Assembly (NCBI RefSeq): GCF_029953285.1
Contig: NZ_JASAOI010000068.1
Location: 31,040 to 95,039 of the forward strand
DNA from: Yinghuangia seranimata
GTDB lineage: Bacteria; Actinomycetota; Actinomycetes; Streptomycetales; Streptomycetaceae
DNA: 64,000 bases
Direction of reading: 5' to 3'
In this document: positions 35,834 through 45,538 of the stretch, piece after piece
Layout: each line of letters opens with the position of its first letter
How positions within the stretch are numbered: the stretch's first letter is position 1
Notes under the pieces: generated by a model
Told to the model about the DNA's origin: nothing
Database searches by the model: none
What the model saw: the letters and a program-made list of their open reading frames with translations, nothing else
Program-made: the position numbers and the translations under genes

Positions 35834-37681
35834 GTGAGCAATCGCATCGAGGACTACGCCCTCATCGGGGACATGCAGACCGCGGCCCTGGTGGCCCGCA
35901 ACGGGTCCCTCGACTGGCTGTGCCTGCCCCGTTTCGACTCCCCCGCGGTCTTCGCGGGGCTCCTCGGCAACGACGACCACGGGTACTGGAAGATCGCCCC
36001 GCTGTCCGGCGGCCAGGCCACCCGCCGCGCGTACCGCCGCGACTCGCTGATCCTCGAGTCCGAGTGGGACACCCCGCGCGGCTCCGTGCGCGTGATCGAC
36101 TTCATGCCGCCGTCCGACGAGCTCATCGGCGCCCCCACCATCGTCCGCATCGTCGAGGGCATATCCGGCAACGTCCCGGTCCGCTCCGAAGTACGCATGC
36201 GCTTCCACTACGGCAAGGTCGTCCCCTGGGTGCGCCGCCACGAGGACGGCCGCACGGTCGCCGTCGCGGGCCCCGACTCGGTGTGGCTGCAGTCCAAGGC
36301 CGAGCCGTACGGCCGCGGACTGACCACGTACGCCGACGTCACCGTCGGCCCCGGCGAGCGCCACGCGTTCGTGCTGGGCTGGTGGCCCTCCCACGTCGAC
36401 GCCCCGCTCACCACCGAGCCCGAGGAAGCCCTCGAGGACACCGAGCGCTTCTGGCTCGACTGGGTCGCCCGCTGCACCTACGAAGGCCCCTGGCGCGACG
36501 CCGTCGTCCGCTCGCTCATCACCCTCAAGGCGCTCACCTACGCCCCCACCGGCGGCATCGTCGCCGCCCCCACCACCTCGCTGCCCGAGGACCTCGGCGG
36601 CGTCCGCAACTGGGACTACCGCTTCACGTGGCTGCGCGACGCCGCCATGACGCTGTCCGCCCTGGTCCGCACCGGCTTCCTCGAAGAGGCGAAGGCGTGG
36701 CGCGAGTGGCTGCTGCGCGCCGTCGCCGGCGACCCCGAGAACCTCCAGATCATGTACGGCGTGGGCGGCGAGCGCCGGCTCACCGAGTACGAGGCCGACT
36801 GGCTGCCCGGCTACGAGAACTCCCGCCCCGTACGCATCGGCAACGCCGCCGCCGAGCAGTTCCAGCTGGACGTCTACGGCGAGGTCGTCGACGCCCTGCA
36901 CCACGGCCGCCTCGCCGGCATGGAGGGCCACGACAACGCCCACCAGCTGCAGCTGCGCCTCATGGACTTCCTCGAGTCGCACTGGCGCAACCCCGACGAG
37001 GGCATCTGGGAAGTCCGCGGCCCGCGACGGCACTTCGTGCACTCCAAGGTGATGGCGTGGGTCGCCGTCGACCGCACCATCAAGATGCTCGAGGCCGACC
37101 ACATCACCGACGGCCCGCTGGAGCACCTGCGCACCGTCCGCGACGAGATCCACCGCGAGGTGTGCGACTACGGCTACGACGCCGAACGCAACACCTTCAC
37201 CCAGTACTACGGTTCGATCGAACTGGACGCCTCCCTGCTGCTGATACCCCAGGTCGGGTTCCTGCCGCCGGACGACAAGCGCGTCGTCGGCACCATCGAG
37301 GCCATCCAGCACGAGCTGACCGAGGACGGCTTCGTGCGCCGCTACCCCACCCGCGGCGAGGGCGTCGGCGTCGACGGCCTGCCCGGCGACGAAGGCGCCT
37401 TCCTGGCCTGCTCGTTCTGGCTCGCCGACGACCTGGCGATGATCGGCCGCGTCGACGAGGCCCGCGAACTGTTCGAACGCCTCCTGGCACTGCGCAACGA
37501 CCTCGGCCTGCTCGCCGAGGAGTGGGACCCGAAGCTCCAGCGGCAGGTCGGCAACTTCCCGCAGGCGTTCAGCCACGTGCCCCTGATCGACACCGCGCTG
37601 CGCCTGACCGCGCTGCGCCAGCAGGACGACGAACGCCGCCGACAGGGCTCCGCCCCGGCCGACGGGGCGGCGACGCACTGA
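35834..37681 (+). CDS. GH15-family glucoside hydrolase (glucoamylase/trehalase type)
   Basis: 615 residues. The N-terminal trehalase-like beta domain (RIEDYALIGDMQTAALV, GSLDWLCLPRFDSPAVF) is followed by the (alpha/alpha)6 GH15 barrel: RNWDYRFTWLRDAAMTL, GIWEVRGPRRHFVHSKVM and LLAEEWDP, which hold the candidate general acid and base Glu residues. Length and architecture match the intracellular trehalase-like GH15 enzymes of mycobacteria and streptomycetes; glucoamylase-like activity on oligosaccharides is the alternative. No signal peptide, so it is cytoplasmic. GTG 35834 is the first start and gives the family N-terminus. The ribosome site is weak. Confidence 0.9.
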   Translation: MSNRIEDYALIGDMQTAALVARNGSLDWLCLPRFDSPAVFAGLLGNDDHGYWKIAPLSGGQATRRAYRRDSLILESEWDTPRGSVRVIDFMPPSDELIGAPTIVRIVEGISGNVPVRSEVRMRFHYGKVVPWVRRHEDGRTVAVAGPDSVWLQSKAEPYGRGLTTYADVTVGPGERHAFVLGWWPSHVDAPLTTEPEEALEDTERFWLDWVARCTYEGPWRDAVVRSLITLKALTYAPTGGIVAAPTTSLPEDLGGVRNWDYRFTWLRDAAMTLSALVRTGFLEEAKAWREWLLRAVAGDPENLQIMYGVGGERRLTEYEADWLPGYENSRPVRIGNAAAEQFQLDVYGEVVDALHHGRLAGMEGHDNAHQLQLRLMDFLESHWRNPDEGIWEVRGPRRHFVHSKVMAWVAVDRTIKMLEADHITDGPLEHLRTVRDEIHREVCDYGYDAERNTFTQYYGSIELDASLLLIPQVGFLPPDDKRVVGTIEAIQHELTEDGFVRRYPTRGEGVGVDGLPGDEGAFLACSFWLADDLAMIGRVDEARELFERLLALRNDLGLLAEEWDPKLQRQVGNFPQAFSHVPLIDTALRLTALRQQDDERRRQGSAPADGAATH

Positions 37682-37770
37682 CGGACGGGCGGGCGGCCGG
37701 CTGCGCACCGACGGAGTAATCCGCGGCGCCCGGAAAGGCACGCATGGGACTCCTGTGACCTAATGGGGTC

Positions 37771-39102
37771 ATGGCGGACGGCGACGCGGGCTCCTCCGAC
37801 ACCGCCGGGACCGGCTGGCGGTCGGTCCCGGCCCCGCCGCGCCGCCGGCCGTTCCCGAGCATCCGCGAGCGGCTGCGCGACTCGTTCCTGTTCGCGCCGC
37901 TGCTCGGCCTCGTCGTCGGGTACTTCCTCGCGACCGCCACGCTGACCGCCGACCAGGAGCTGTACGACGAGGCCGTCCGCACCGAGGACAACCGACTGCT
38001 GGAGTTCATCGACAACGTCGGCGGCGCCGGCTCGGCGGTCATCGGCACGATCAGCTCGGCGATGCTCACGTTCGTCGGCGTGGTCTTCTCCATCACGCTC
38101 GTGGCGCTGCAGATGGCGTCCGGGTTCACCCCGCGCGTCATCCGCCTGTACGTGCGCAGCCGCGTCGCCAAGGCGGCGTTCGCGCTGTTCCTGTGCACGT
38201 TCCTGTTCTCGTTACGCGTGCAGAAGGGGCGCGTGACGGCCGAGGAGGCCCAGCCGTTCGTCTCGTCGTTCGTCGCGATGGGGCTGGTGATCGCCTCCCT
38301 GGTGCTGTTCGTCGTCTACGTGCACACCACGCTGCGGATGATGCGGGTCACCTACGTCATCGCCACGGTCGCCGGGGAGACCGCGCTGCAACTGTGGTAC
38401 CTGGAACGCCGCGACGGGCACCCGCCGGACGGCCCGCCCACCGCGGTCGTGCCGTACCACGGGCTCGGCGGCGTCCTGCGGTACGTCGACGTCAACCGGC
38501 TCACCCGCATCGCCCGCGGCCACGACACGGTGCTGCGGATCGTGCCGCGCGTCGGGGACTTCGTGGCGGACGGCACCCCGCTGGTCGAGGTGTATGGCGG
38601 CACAGCCCCGGACGCGGGCCCGGTCGCCCGCGCGCTGCGCCTCGGCACCGAGCGCAGCATGCACCAGGACTTCGCGTACGGGTTCCGGCAGTTGTCGGAC
38701 ATCGCGGCGCGGGCGCTCTCCCCCGCCGTCAACGACCCGACCACCGCGGTCCACGCGTTCGACCGCATCCACATGCTGCTCGGCATGGCGGTGAAACTGC
38801 CGCTGGGGACGCGCGTGCACGTCGACCGCAAGGGCCGGGTCCGGGTCGTCGAGGCCGTGCCCACCTGGGCGGACGTCGTCGACCTGGCCTACACCGAGAC
38901 CCGCTTGTACGGCGCCGGCGCGCCGCAGGTCACCCGGCGGCTCGTGGCGTCGCTCGACGACCTGCTGCTGATCGCGCCCGAGGACCGGGCGGGGCCGCTG
39001 CGCCGCCAGCGGGAGCTCCTGCACAACGCCGTGCGCGCCTCGTACCCGGACGGACCCGAACGGGAGTTCGCCCTCGAACCGGACCGGCAGGGCATCGGCT
39101 AG
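37771..39102 (+). CDS. DUF2254 membrane protein
   Basis: 443 residues. Four hydrophobic segments near the N-terminus (for example APLLGLVVGYFLATATL, MLTFVGVVFSITLVALQ, ALFLCTFLFSL and IASLVLFVVYVHTTL) are followed by a soluble C-terminal domain. TPRVIRLYVRSR and ARALSPAVNDPTTAVHAFD are typical of DUF2254. Function unknown; the family is integral to the inner membrane. ATG 37771 lies 89 bp after GH15 on the same strand, so the two may be co-transcribed. Its TAG overlaps the stop codon of the convergent next gene within CTAG. Confidence 0.9.
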   Translation: MADGDAGSSDTAGTGWRSVPAPPRRRPFPSIRERLRDSFLFAPLLGLVVGYFLATATLTADQELYDEAVRTEDNRLLEFIDNVGGAGSAVIGTISSAMLTFVGVVFSITLVALQMASGFTPRVIRLYVRSRVAKAAFALFLCTFLFSLRVQKGRVTAEEAQPFVSSFVAMGLVIASLVLFVVYVHTTLRMMRVTYVIATVAGETALQLWYLERRDGHPPDGPPTAVVPYHGLGGVLRYVDVNRLTRIARGHDTVLRIVPRVGDFVADGTPLVEVYGGTAPDAGPVARALRLGTERSMHQDFAYGFRQLSDIAARALSPAVNDPTTAVHAFDRIHMLLGMAVKLPLGTRVHVDRKGRVRVVEAVPTWADVVDLAYTETRLYGAGAPQVTRRLVASLDDLLLIAPEDRAGPLRRQRELLHNAVRASYPDGPEREFALEPDRQGIG

Positions 39103-39791
39103 CCGGCCACCGGCTCGGCCTGCTGCCCCCGGGACCGGGAGGGCACCAGCCACGCGGCGAGCGCGCCCAGCAGCAGCATGCCCGACAGGATCGCGATCGC
39201 GGTGCACTGGCGCAGCCCGTGCGGGTCGGTCAGGTCGTCGACGGGCAGTCCGAGTTGCGACAGCGCGTAGTAGGCGTCGTGGGTCGCCAGCCGCCACGCC
39301 GCCCACCAGAAAACGGCTGTGAACACCGTCAACAGCAGCGAGCGTTCGGCGACGGCGAGCACCGCGAGTGCGAGTGCGGCGACCAGGAACGGGGTGGCGC
39401 CGTTGAACAGCGTGAGCAGCCGCTCGTCGTGCACCCGCCAGCCGGTCCCGCGGTTCGTCCAGCCGGTGGCCGTCCGGTACATGACGGTGCCGCCGCACGC
39501 GAGCGCGACCGCCACGGGGGCGAGTGCGCGCCGGAGGTGACCCGAACGGGCGTACCACCACAGGGCGCTGACGCAGCACACGACCAGCGTGACCGTCCAG
39601 TACTGCTTGAGGCCGGCGGCGTCGTCGAGCTCGTACTCGCCCATGATGCCGTTGGGCGAGTAGACGGCCACCACGCAGCTGGACGCGACCCCTGTGCACT
39701 GCCTCGGCGGCGACATCGCGTACAGCGGGATCGACCCGGCGCCGAGCGCACCCAGGACCAGCAGGACGAACGCGCACCGCCGCCGCGCCAC
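39099..39791 (-). CDS. Small hypothetical membrane protein
   Basis: 230 residues from GTG 39791, chosen because the hydrophobic N-terminal helix (CAFVLLVLGALGAGSIPLYA) begins just after it; the 68 codons upstream are Arg/Pro-rich. I count five or six membrane helices, with an outside loop after the first that contains two Cys (QCTGVASSC), perhaps a disulphide. No family recognised. It converges on DUF2254 with a 4-nt overlap. Confidence 0.65.
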   Translation of the reverse strand: MARRRCAFVLLVLGALGAGSIPLYAMSPPRQCTGVASSCVVAVYSPNGIMGEYELDDAAGLKQYWTVTLVVCCVSALWWYARSGHLRRALAPVAVALACGGTVMYRTATGWTNRGTGWRVHDERLLTLFNGATPFLVAALALAVLAVAERSLLLTVFTAVFWWAAWRLATHDAYYALSQLGLPVDDLTDPHGLRQCTAIAILSGMLLLGALAAWLVPSRSRGQQAEPVAG

Positions 39792-39969
39792 AACCGACCA
39801 CCGTCTCCCCGCCCCGCCCGCCGGCGCCGCGGAGCACGGCACCTGACCGGTGGGACGCGGGAAACACCCGACCCGTTGCGTGCGGGCGGATTTCCCGCGC
39901 GTTCGGGCCGAGCACGGCGCTCCGGGCGCCGGCCGGGAACGCCGCGTCGCGGACGCGGCGGGTGGGAGC

Positions 39970-40009
39970 GGCCGCCCGGCCCGGCGTGCGGGCACCGGGC
40001 CGGGCGGCC
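39970..40009. terminator. Perfect 15-bp hairpin after GT4 gene
   Basis: GGCCGCCCGGCCCGG pairs with CCGGGCCGGGCGGCC around a 10-nt loop, 23 bp after the glycosyltransferase stop on the minus strand. Likely its terminator, although no T-tract follows. Confidence 0.65.
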
Positions 40010-40032
40010 CCGGTGTGGTCCCCTGACCGGCC

Positions 40033-41172
40033 CTAGCTGGGGCCGAGTTCCTCGTACACGCTCAGGACCTGCTCGACCGTGTCGTGCTCGTCCGGCCAGG
40101 ACTCGGCCTGGGCACGGCCGAGTTCGGCGAGGGACTCGCGGCGCTTCGGGTCGCCGAGCAGGTCGGCGACGGCGGCCGCGAGCGCGTCGGGGTCGCCGTG
40201 CGGCACCAGCACCGCGGCGTCGCCGACGAGTTCGGGGATGCCGCCGACGGCGGTGGCGATGAGCGGGACGCCCATGCGCAGGGCCTCCTGGGCGACCAGC
40301 GAACGGGCCTCCCAGCGGGCGGAGAGCACGGCGATGTCGGCGGCGGCGAACAGGTCGGGGATGTCGTCGCGGTGGCCCAGCAGCCGCACCGGGAGGTACT
40401 CGGCGTCGATGCGGGCCTGGAGTTCGTCACGCAGCGGGCCGTCGCCGGCGACGGCGAGCATCGGGACGGGGTCCAAGCCGAGCTGGGTCCAGCGTTCGAC
40501 GGCGTCGAGCAGCAGCGGGTAGTCCTTCTGCGGCGCGAGGCGCCCGATCGCGAGGACGATCGGACGGTCGGCGCTGGTGAGTTCGGCCCGCACCGCGTCG
40601 CGGTCCCGGCGGGGCGCGTCCAGCGGCGGCGCGCCCACGGGGCCGAGCCGGGCGTCCGCCGCGCCGATCTTGCGGGCCCGGTCCACCAGGTCCGCGGACG
40701 CGCCCAGCACCACGTCGGCGGCACGCACCGCGCGGCCTTCCATGAGATGCGCCAGGCCGCCCTTGGGGCCGGTGGCCAGCACCGCGTTGTGCAGGGTGAG
40801 CACGAGCGGCGTCCGTCCGGGCCTCCTGCGGCCGAGCGCGCTCGCCGCGACCAGCCCGGCGCGCAGCCCGTGCGCGTGCACGACGTGCGCGCCCGCGGCG
40901 GCCTCCCGCACCGCACGCGCCGCCGCCATGTCCGACGGGCGCGGCGTGGTCCCGATCTCGACGGGGGCGAACCGCGCCCCGGCCGCCGTGAACCCGAACC
41001 GCTCCTCGGTCGACGCCGGGGCCGCGACGGTCACCGCGACCCCGCGCGCGACCAGCCCTTCGGCGAGCGACCGCACATGCGCACCCGCCCCACCGGTCGC
41101 CGTGGCGAGAACGAGCACGGCCCGCAACCGAGCGGGCCGGCTGCGGCGCTCCTGCGAGGTGGCGTCAGTCAC
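40033..41172 (-). CDS. GT4-family glycosyltransferase
   Basis: 379 residues, GT-B fold. The N-terminal domain shows [17 protein letters not shown] and VVHAHGLRAGLVA; the C-terminal donor-binding domain has VLAIGRLAPQKDYPLLLDAV, RLLGHRDDIPDLFAAADI and the family E-x7-E region EARSLVAQEALRMGVPLI. Transfers a sugar from a nucleotide donor, acceptor unknown. GTG 41172 has AAAGGA at a good distance. It follows murJ on the same strand after a 339-bp gap; as part of the murJ-steAB neighbourhood, a cell-envelope glycan is a reasonable guess. Confidence 0.88.
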   Translation of the reverse strand: MTDATSQERRSRPARLRAVLVLATATGGAGAHVRSLAEGLVARGVAVTVAAPASTEERFGFTAAGARFAPVEIGTTPRPSDMAAARAVREAAAGAHVVHAHGLRAGLVAASALGRRRPGRTPLVLTLHNAVLATGPKGGLAHLMEGRAVRAADVVLGASADLVDRARKIGAADARLGPVGAPPLDAPRRDRDAVRAELTSADRPIVLAIGRLAPQKDYPLLLDAVERWTQLGLDPVPMLAVAGDGPLRDELQARIDAEYLPVRLLGHRDDIPDLFAAADIAVLSARWEARSLVAQEALRMGVPLIATAVGGIPELVGDAAVLVPHGDPDALAAAVADLLGDPKRRESLAELGRAQAESWPDEHDTVEQVLSVYEELGPS

Positions 41173-41511
41173 CGGGGGTTCCTTTCCTGGACGGGGGCTG
41201 GACGGTACGGCCGACCCGACGAGGCCGGGCGCCGGGGCGAGGCGGGTGGATCACGGTGGAGACGGGGCGGGCGACGGGGCTGACGTGTCGTACGGCGGAC
41301 GGAGCGTCGGGCGGTCAGGCGCTCGCGGGACTCCTGTGCGGAACGGCGGTCGGGGGGCGTGGTGTTCGAGTGCCTTGCGGGTGTCTGAGGCGAGTGTGCC
41401 CGGTCGTCGGGGGCGTTGCGGGAACCTCGCCGGGTTGCGCGGGTCGAGTCCGTTCGCGCGTCCCCGGTCGGGCTCGGTCGGAACGCGGCGGGCGGGTGGG
41501 GCCCGGGCGGG
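41173..41511. other. Gene-free spacer between murJ and GT4 genes
   Basis: 339 bp, extremely purine-rich on the plus strand (GGCGGGCGACGGGG-type runs). No gene, no strong hairpin and no clear promoter seen. Confidence 0.5.
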
Positions 41512-43323
41512 TCAGGGCGCTTCGGGGTCGGGTGGTGGGCGTCTGGTCGGCTCGCCGGTGTCCCCTTCGCTCGGGTCCTCGTCGGTGCCGTCCTCGGTCG
41601 GGCCGTGGGGTGCGGGCCGGCCTCGTCGGATGGCCCGCAGGTCGGCGCCGGCGAACGGGTAGGCCGCGGCGGCGAAGACGACGGCCCCCACAATGGCGGC
41701 TGCCGCCCCGATGATCAACGTATAGGCGGTTCCGCCCGTTCCCGCCGCGGCGGCGACGGCCGCTCCGGCGGCGCCGCCCGCGGTGCCCGCGACCAGGGCG
41801 CCGAGTGCGGCGCGGCCCGCGCCGGACAGGGCCGCGGTGCCGGCGGTGCGGGCGGTGGCGGCGGCCAGGAGCAGGCCGGCGGCGGTCATGCCGACGGTGT
41901 TGCCGAGGCCGAGCGCCGCGACGGTCCAGCCTTCGTCGACGTTCGGGACGAGGAGGACGTCGGTGAGGATGACCGCCGTCCAGCCGACGACGACCGCCCC
42001 GGCGGAGGCACGGCCGTGGCCGCGGGCGTACAGGGTGCGGCCGAGGTGGGCGACGAGGCCGTAGCCGGCGAGTCCGGGCGCGAAGGCGACGAGGGCGCGG
42101 GCGAGGACGGCGGGGTCGGCGGTGTGCGGGCCGCCGCCGAGGTGGGCGAAGAACGCGCCGACGGGGTACGCGGCGGCGGCCAGGACCGCGGCCCCGGCCC
42201 CGCACACCAGCAGCACGGCGCGGGTGGTCGCGGCGGCGGTGGCCGCGAACGCGGGGTGGTCTCCGTCGTGCGCGGCGGCGCTGAGGCGGGGGAAGGCGCT
42301 GGTGGCGATGGGCACGGCGAGGACGGCGTACGGCAGGACGTACACCATCCAGGCGTTCTGGTAGGTGACCGCGCCGCCGTCGGGCCCGTAGGCGTTGACG
42401 AGCATGAGGACGGCGACGGTGGCGAGCTGCTGCGCGACGAGGGTGGCGACGCCGGCGAGGGCGAGCGCGCGGGCGCGGGCGGCGATGCCGGGCGGGAACC
42501 GCAGCGTGGGGCGCAGGCCGAGGCCGATGCCGCGCAGCGGGACCAGTGTGCACAGGGCGAGGGCGAGGACGCCGGCTGTGGTGCCGACGCCGAGGGCGAG
42601 TTCGCTGCCGCGCGGGACGGCGGTGACGTCCTGGCCGGTGCCGTCGTAGCCGGCGGCGAAGGCGAGGTAGGCGCCGGCGACGACGAGGCTGGAGAGCAGC
42701 GGGGCGACGGCGGCGGCGGTGAAGCGGTGGTGGGCCTGGAGTATTCCGGCGGAGACGACGGCGAGCCCGTACAGCAGGATCTGCGGCAGGAACATGACCA
42801 GGAACCGGGTGGCCAGGTCGAGCATGCCGGGGGTGTCGGCCTTGTCGCGCAGCAGGAGTTCCATCAGCGGGCGCGCGAGGGCCAGCCCCGCGACGGTGAC
42901 GGGCACCAGCACGAGCACGGTCCAGGTGAGCAGCGCGGAGGCGGTGCGCCGGGACTCGTCGGCGCGGCCGCGGGCGAGCGGCCCGGCGAGGAGCGGGACG
43001 ACGAGTCCGGCGAGCGCCCCGCCGGCGACGATGTCGAAGACGATGTTGGGGACGTAGTTGGCCGTCGTGTACGCGTCGCCGAGGTTGTTCTGGCCGACGG
43101 CGGCGTTGAAGACGACCTGCCGGCCGAACCCGGCGACGCGGGCGAGGACGGTGAGCCCGGCGATGAGCACGGCGGCCCCGGCCAGGCCCTTGCCGAGCCC
43201 GCGGCGCCGGGGCGGCGCGGCCGCGGCGCCCGTCGCGGACCCGGCTGACGGCGTGGCCGGCGAGTCGGGCGCGTCGGGCGCCGGCGTGGAGCGCTCCGGC
43301 CGCGGGGCCTGACGGGGCGTCAT
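41512..43323 (-). CDS. murJ: Lipid II flippase MurJ (MviN)
   Basis: 603 residues with about 14 hydrophobic helices of the MOP superfamily: GLTVLARVAGFGRQVVF, AYTTANYVPNIVFDIVAGG and PQILLYGLAVVSAGILQAH are characteristic. N-terminal ~45 and C-terminal ~45 residues are charged and Pro-rich. It moves the peptidoglycan precursor lipid II across the membrane. ATG 43323 has GGAG about 11 nt upstream. In actinobacteria an MviN-like protein near steAB and recN is common; other MurJ homologues may exist elsewhere in the genome, so this could be a specialised copy for septation. Confidence 0.88.
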   Translation of the reverse strand: MTPRQAPRPERSTPAPDAPDSPATPSAGSATGAAAAPPRRRGLGKGLAGAAVLIAGLTVLARVAGFGRQVVFNAAVGQNNLGDAYTTANYVPNIVFDIVAGGALAGLVVPLLAGPLARGRADESRRTASALLTWTVLVLVPVTVAGLALARPLMELLLRDKADTPGMLDLATRFLVMFLPQILLYGLAVVSAGILQAHHRFTAAAVAPLLSSLVVAGAYLAFAAGYDGTGQDVTAVPRGSELALGVGTTAGVLALALCTLVPLRGIGLGLRPTLRFPPGIAARARALALAGVATLVAQQLATVAVLMLVNAYGPDGGAVTYQNAWMVYVLPYAVLAVPIATSAFPRLSAAAHDGDHPAFAATAAATTRAVLLVCGAGAAVLAAAAYPVGAFFAHLGGGPHTADPAVLARALVAFAPGLAGYGLVAHLGRTLYARGHGRASAGAVVVGWTAVILTDVLLVPNVDEGWTVAALGLGNTVGMTAAGLLLAAATARTAGTAALSGAGRAALGALVAGTAGGAAGAAVAAAAGTGGTAYTLIIGAAAAIVGAVVFAAAAYPFAGADLRAIRRGRPAPHGPTEDGTDEDPSEGDTGEPTRRPPPDPEAP

Positions 43324-43472
43324 GCCCGCGCTCCGCCGGCCGTCGGGCCCCGGCGCGCCGGACGAGGCGTCCCGCACCTGCCGAGGGCTTTCACGCGGGC
43401 CCCGGCGGAGGCGGGTGTGAGGCACACCCGGGCGTTCATCGCTCTTTCCACAGCGTCGTACCGGCCGGAACG

Positions 43473-44381
43473 TCAGGACGCCGTCCGCGCGTCGCCCGCA
43501 GCGGCGGCGGCCTTCGCGGCGGCCGGCGCCGCGTCGTCGGGCGCGGCACGCGGCGGGGCGACCGGGCGGCGGCCGAGCATGTCGATCGCGTTGAGCGCCG
43601 GGGTCCTGGCGATGACCTTGGTGAAGCTGACCTTCTCGCTGGCGAGCGTGAGCGCGGTGAGCGCGGCGGCGCGGACGACGAGGCCGCGGCGGCCCGCGCG
43701 GGCCGCGGCGGCGACACCGAGCGCGGCGCCGAGCGCGTTGGCGCCGGCGTCGCCGAGCATGGCCTTCTCGCCGAGGTCCTCGGGCAGCAGGGCGGCCGCG
43801 GCGCCGACGGGCGCGGCGGCCAGGCGGGAGCCGCGCAGCACGGACGGCGCGCCGACGAGCACGGCGACCTTGGCGGCGCGCCCGGGCCGCAGGTCGAACA
43901 GGTTGACGACGTTGGCGCCGCCCGCGACGACGACGCCCGCGAGGACCTTGTCGACGACGGTGTCGTCGGGGCCGCGGCGCAGCAGGGCGCCGGCGGCGAG
44001 GCCGGTGGCGCCGATGCCGAGGATCTTGACGGCGCCGCTGGTCACCTCGCCCTTGGCGAGGGCGCCGAGGTGGCCTTTGAAACCGCGCCGGTCGGTGGCG
44101 CCGGCCAGGTCGTCGTAGGTGCCGAACCCGGCGGCACCCGCGGTGGCGAGGACGGCGGCGGCGCGGTGCCGTGCGGGGACGCCGGGCGCGCTGGCGGCGG
44201 CGAGCACGGTGCCGAGCGCGGCGGCGGGGCCTTCGAGCAGGGTGACGGTCTCGCCGCGGTGGTTGCGGCGTTCCCACAGCGCGGCGTCGCCGGGGCCGAA
44301 GCGGCGCAGCAGGGTGTAGGCGAACCGGGCGGCCGTGCCCGCGGCTGCGGCGGTGCGCAGGGCGCGGCGTGCGGTGGTCAC
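43473..44381 (-). CDS. MraY/WecA-like glycosyl-1-phosphate transferase homologue
   Basis: 302 residues with several hydrophobic helices. Motifs resembling the polyprenyl-phosphate N-acetylhexosamine-1-phosphate transferase family are GTYDDLAGATDRRGFKGHL (the DD-x-x-D region), NVVNLFDLRPGRA (where canonical enzymes have N-x-x-N-x-x-D-G-x-D-G) and MLGDAGANALGAALG. The second catalytic Asp cluster and the His-rich motif are altered, so activity may differ from MraY or be lost. GTG 44381 overlaps the SteB stop by 4 nt (GTGA). It sits in an operon with SteA, SteB and MurJ. Confidence 0.75.
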   Translation of the reverse strand: MTTARRALRTAAAAGTAARFAYTLLRRFGPGDAALWERRNHRGETVTLLEGPAAALGTVLAAASAPGVPARHRAAAVLATAGAAGFGTYDDLAGATDRRGFKGHLGALAKGEVTSGAVKILGIGATGLAAGALLRRGPDDTVVDKVLAGVVVAGGANVVNLFDLRPGRAAKVAVLVGAPSVLRGSRLAAAPVGAAAALLPEDLGEKAMLGDAGANALGAALGVAAAARAGRRGLVVRAAALTALTLASEKVSFTKVIARTPALNAIDMLGRRPVAPPRAAPDDAAPAAAKAAAAAGDARTAS

Positions 44382-45538
44382 GAGGTCTTCTCCGCCTTCT
44401 CCGACTTGGCGTCGGTCTTGGTGTCGGGGAGTTTCGGCACCCAGCCGTCGGTGCCGCCGACGACGCCGTACTGGCCGGACTTGCCTTCGGCGACCTCGAC
44501 GACGAGCGCCCAGTCGACGGACACCTGTCCCTCGTCGGTGTTGGCGTTGTCGACGGAGGACACCGCCTTGGCGGTGCGGTCGTCGCGGCGGAGGGCGGCG
44601 ATGGTGCCGCCGTCCTGGGCCGAGCCGGGGTCTCCGGCCATGACCGTACCGTCGTCTGCGGTGTCGAGGGCGCGCGACAGTCCGAGGTAGGCGTTGTTGA
44701 CGCGGGCGGGGTCGTTGCCCTCGACGGGGCTGGCCGGGGCGATGACGACGGCGAGGGTGGCGCCCTTCTCGGGGTTGCCCTTGATGTCGACGAGCCCGGC
44801 GGTCTTGAACCGGGTGAGGGTGGCGAGCGCGGCGGAGGTGTCGGCGCCCGGGTTGGTGGTGGGGGTCGTCGGCGCCGTGGTGCCGGCGACGGGGGTGCCG
44901 CCGGGGGTCGCGGGGGTGCCGGCGGGCTGGCCGCCGACGGGCGGGGCGCCGGTCGCGGGAGTGCCTGCGGGGGTGCCGGCCGCGGCGCCGCCGGGGGGCA
45001 CGGTGCCGATGGCGCCGGTCATCCGGTGCACGATCGCGGACGCGAGCGCGGCGGAGGCGCGGTCGTTCGGTGTCTGCGCGTTCTGGCCGTTCTGGCCGCC
45101 CGAGGTCCCGCCGGTCTGGCCCTGCTCGCCCGCGGCGGTCAGCAGCACCGTCTCCTTGGCGGCGTCGGTCCACGCGTTCTTGACGGCGACGGTGCCGGTG
45201 ACGGTGGCGCCGGACTCCTCCAGCGTCTTGACGGTCTCGTCGGTGATGTCCGAGTCGGCGCCCGGCAGCGTCACCAGGACGACGCTGCGGCCCTTGAGCT
45301 GGTCCTTGACCAGCTGCGGCTTGGTGGCCTCGATGTAGCCCTTGAGCTGGTCGTTCTCGCCGCGCGCGGTGGTGAGGTCGCGGCGCAGGCCCTCGGCGCT
45401 CCGGTTCAGGTCCTTGATCCTGTTGTCGAGGTCCTTGGACGCCAGCTCGGACAGGAACGAGCTGCCCAGCACGAGGCCGACCGACAGGGCCAGGAACACC
45501 GCGATGATGGAGACGACGTGGTACCGGAAGTCGATCAA
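44378..45538 (-). CDS. steB: SteB/MctB-type membrane protein ('copper transporter' family)
   Basis: 386 residues. A single N-terminal membrane helix (YHVVSIIAVFLALSVGLVLG) is followed by a coiled-coil stretch (KDLDNRIKDLNRSAEGLRRD) and an extracytoplasmic domain. This matches PF11382-type proteins: mycobacterial MctB and the SteB partner of SteA in corynebacterial septation. A Thr/Pro/Gly-rich insert (GTPAGTPATGAPPVGG) lies around residues 190-240. TTG 45538 overlaps the SteA stop by 4 nt (TTGA). Together with SteA it probably acts at the division septum. Confidence 0.85.
   Translation of the reverse strand: MIDFRYHVVSIIAVFLALSVGLVLGSSFLSELASKDLDNRIKDLNRSAEGLRRDLTTARGENDQLKGYIEATKPQLVKDQLKGRSVVLVTLPGADSDITDETVKTLEESGATVTGTVAVKNAWTDAAKETVLLTAAGEQGQTGGTSGGQNGQNAQTPNDRASAALASAIVHRMTGAIGTVPPGGAAAGTPAGTPATGAPPVGGQPAGTPATPGGTPVAGTTAPTTPTTNPGADTSAALATLTRFKTAGLVDIKGNPEKGATLAVVIAPASPVEGNDPARVNNAYLGLSRALDTADDGTVMAGDPGSAQDGGTIAALRRDDRTAKAVSSVDNANTDEGQVSVDWALVVEVAEGKSGQYGVVGGTDGWVPKLPDTKTDAKSEKAEKTS

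Noticed and set aside
41416..43248. 610-codon plus-strand open frame rich in Gly, Asp and Glu
   Set aside because: Antisense shadow of murJ.
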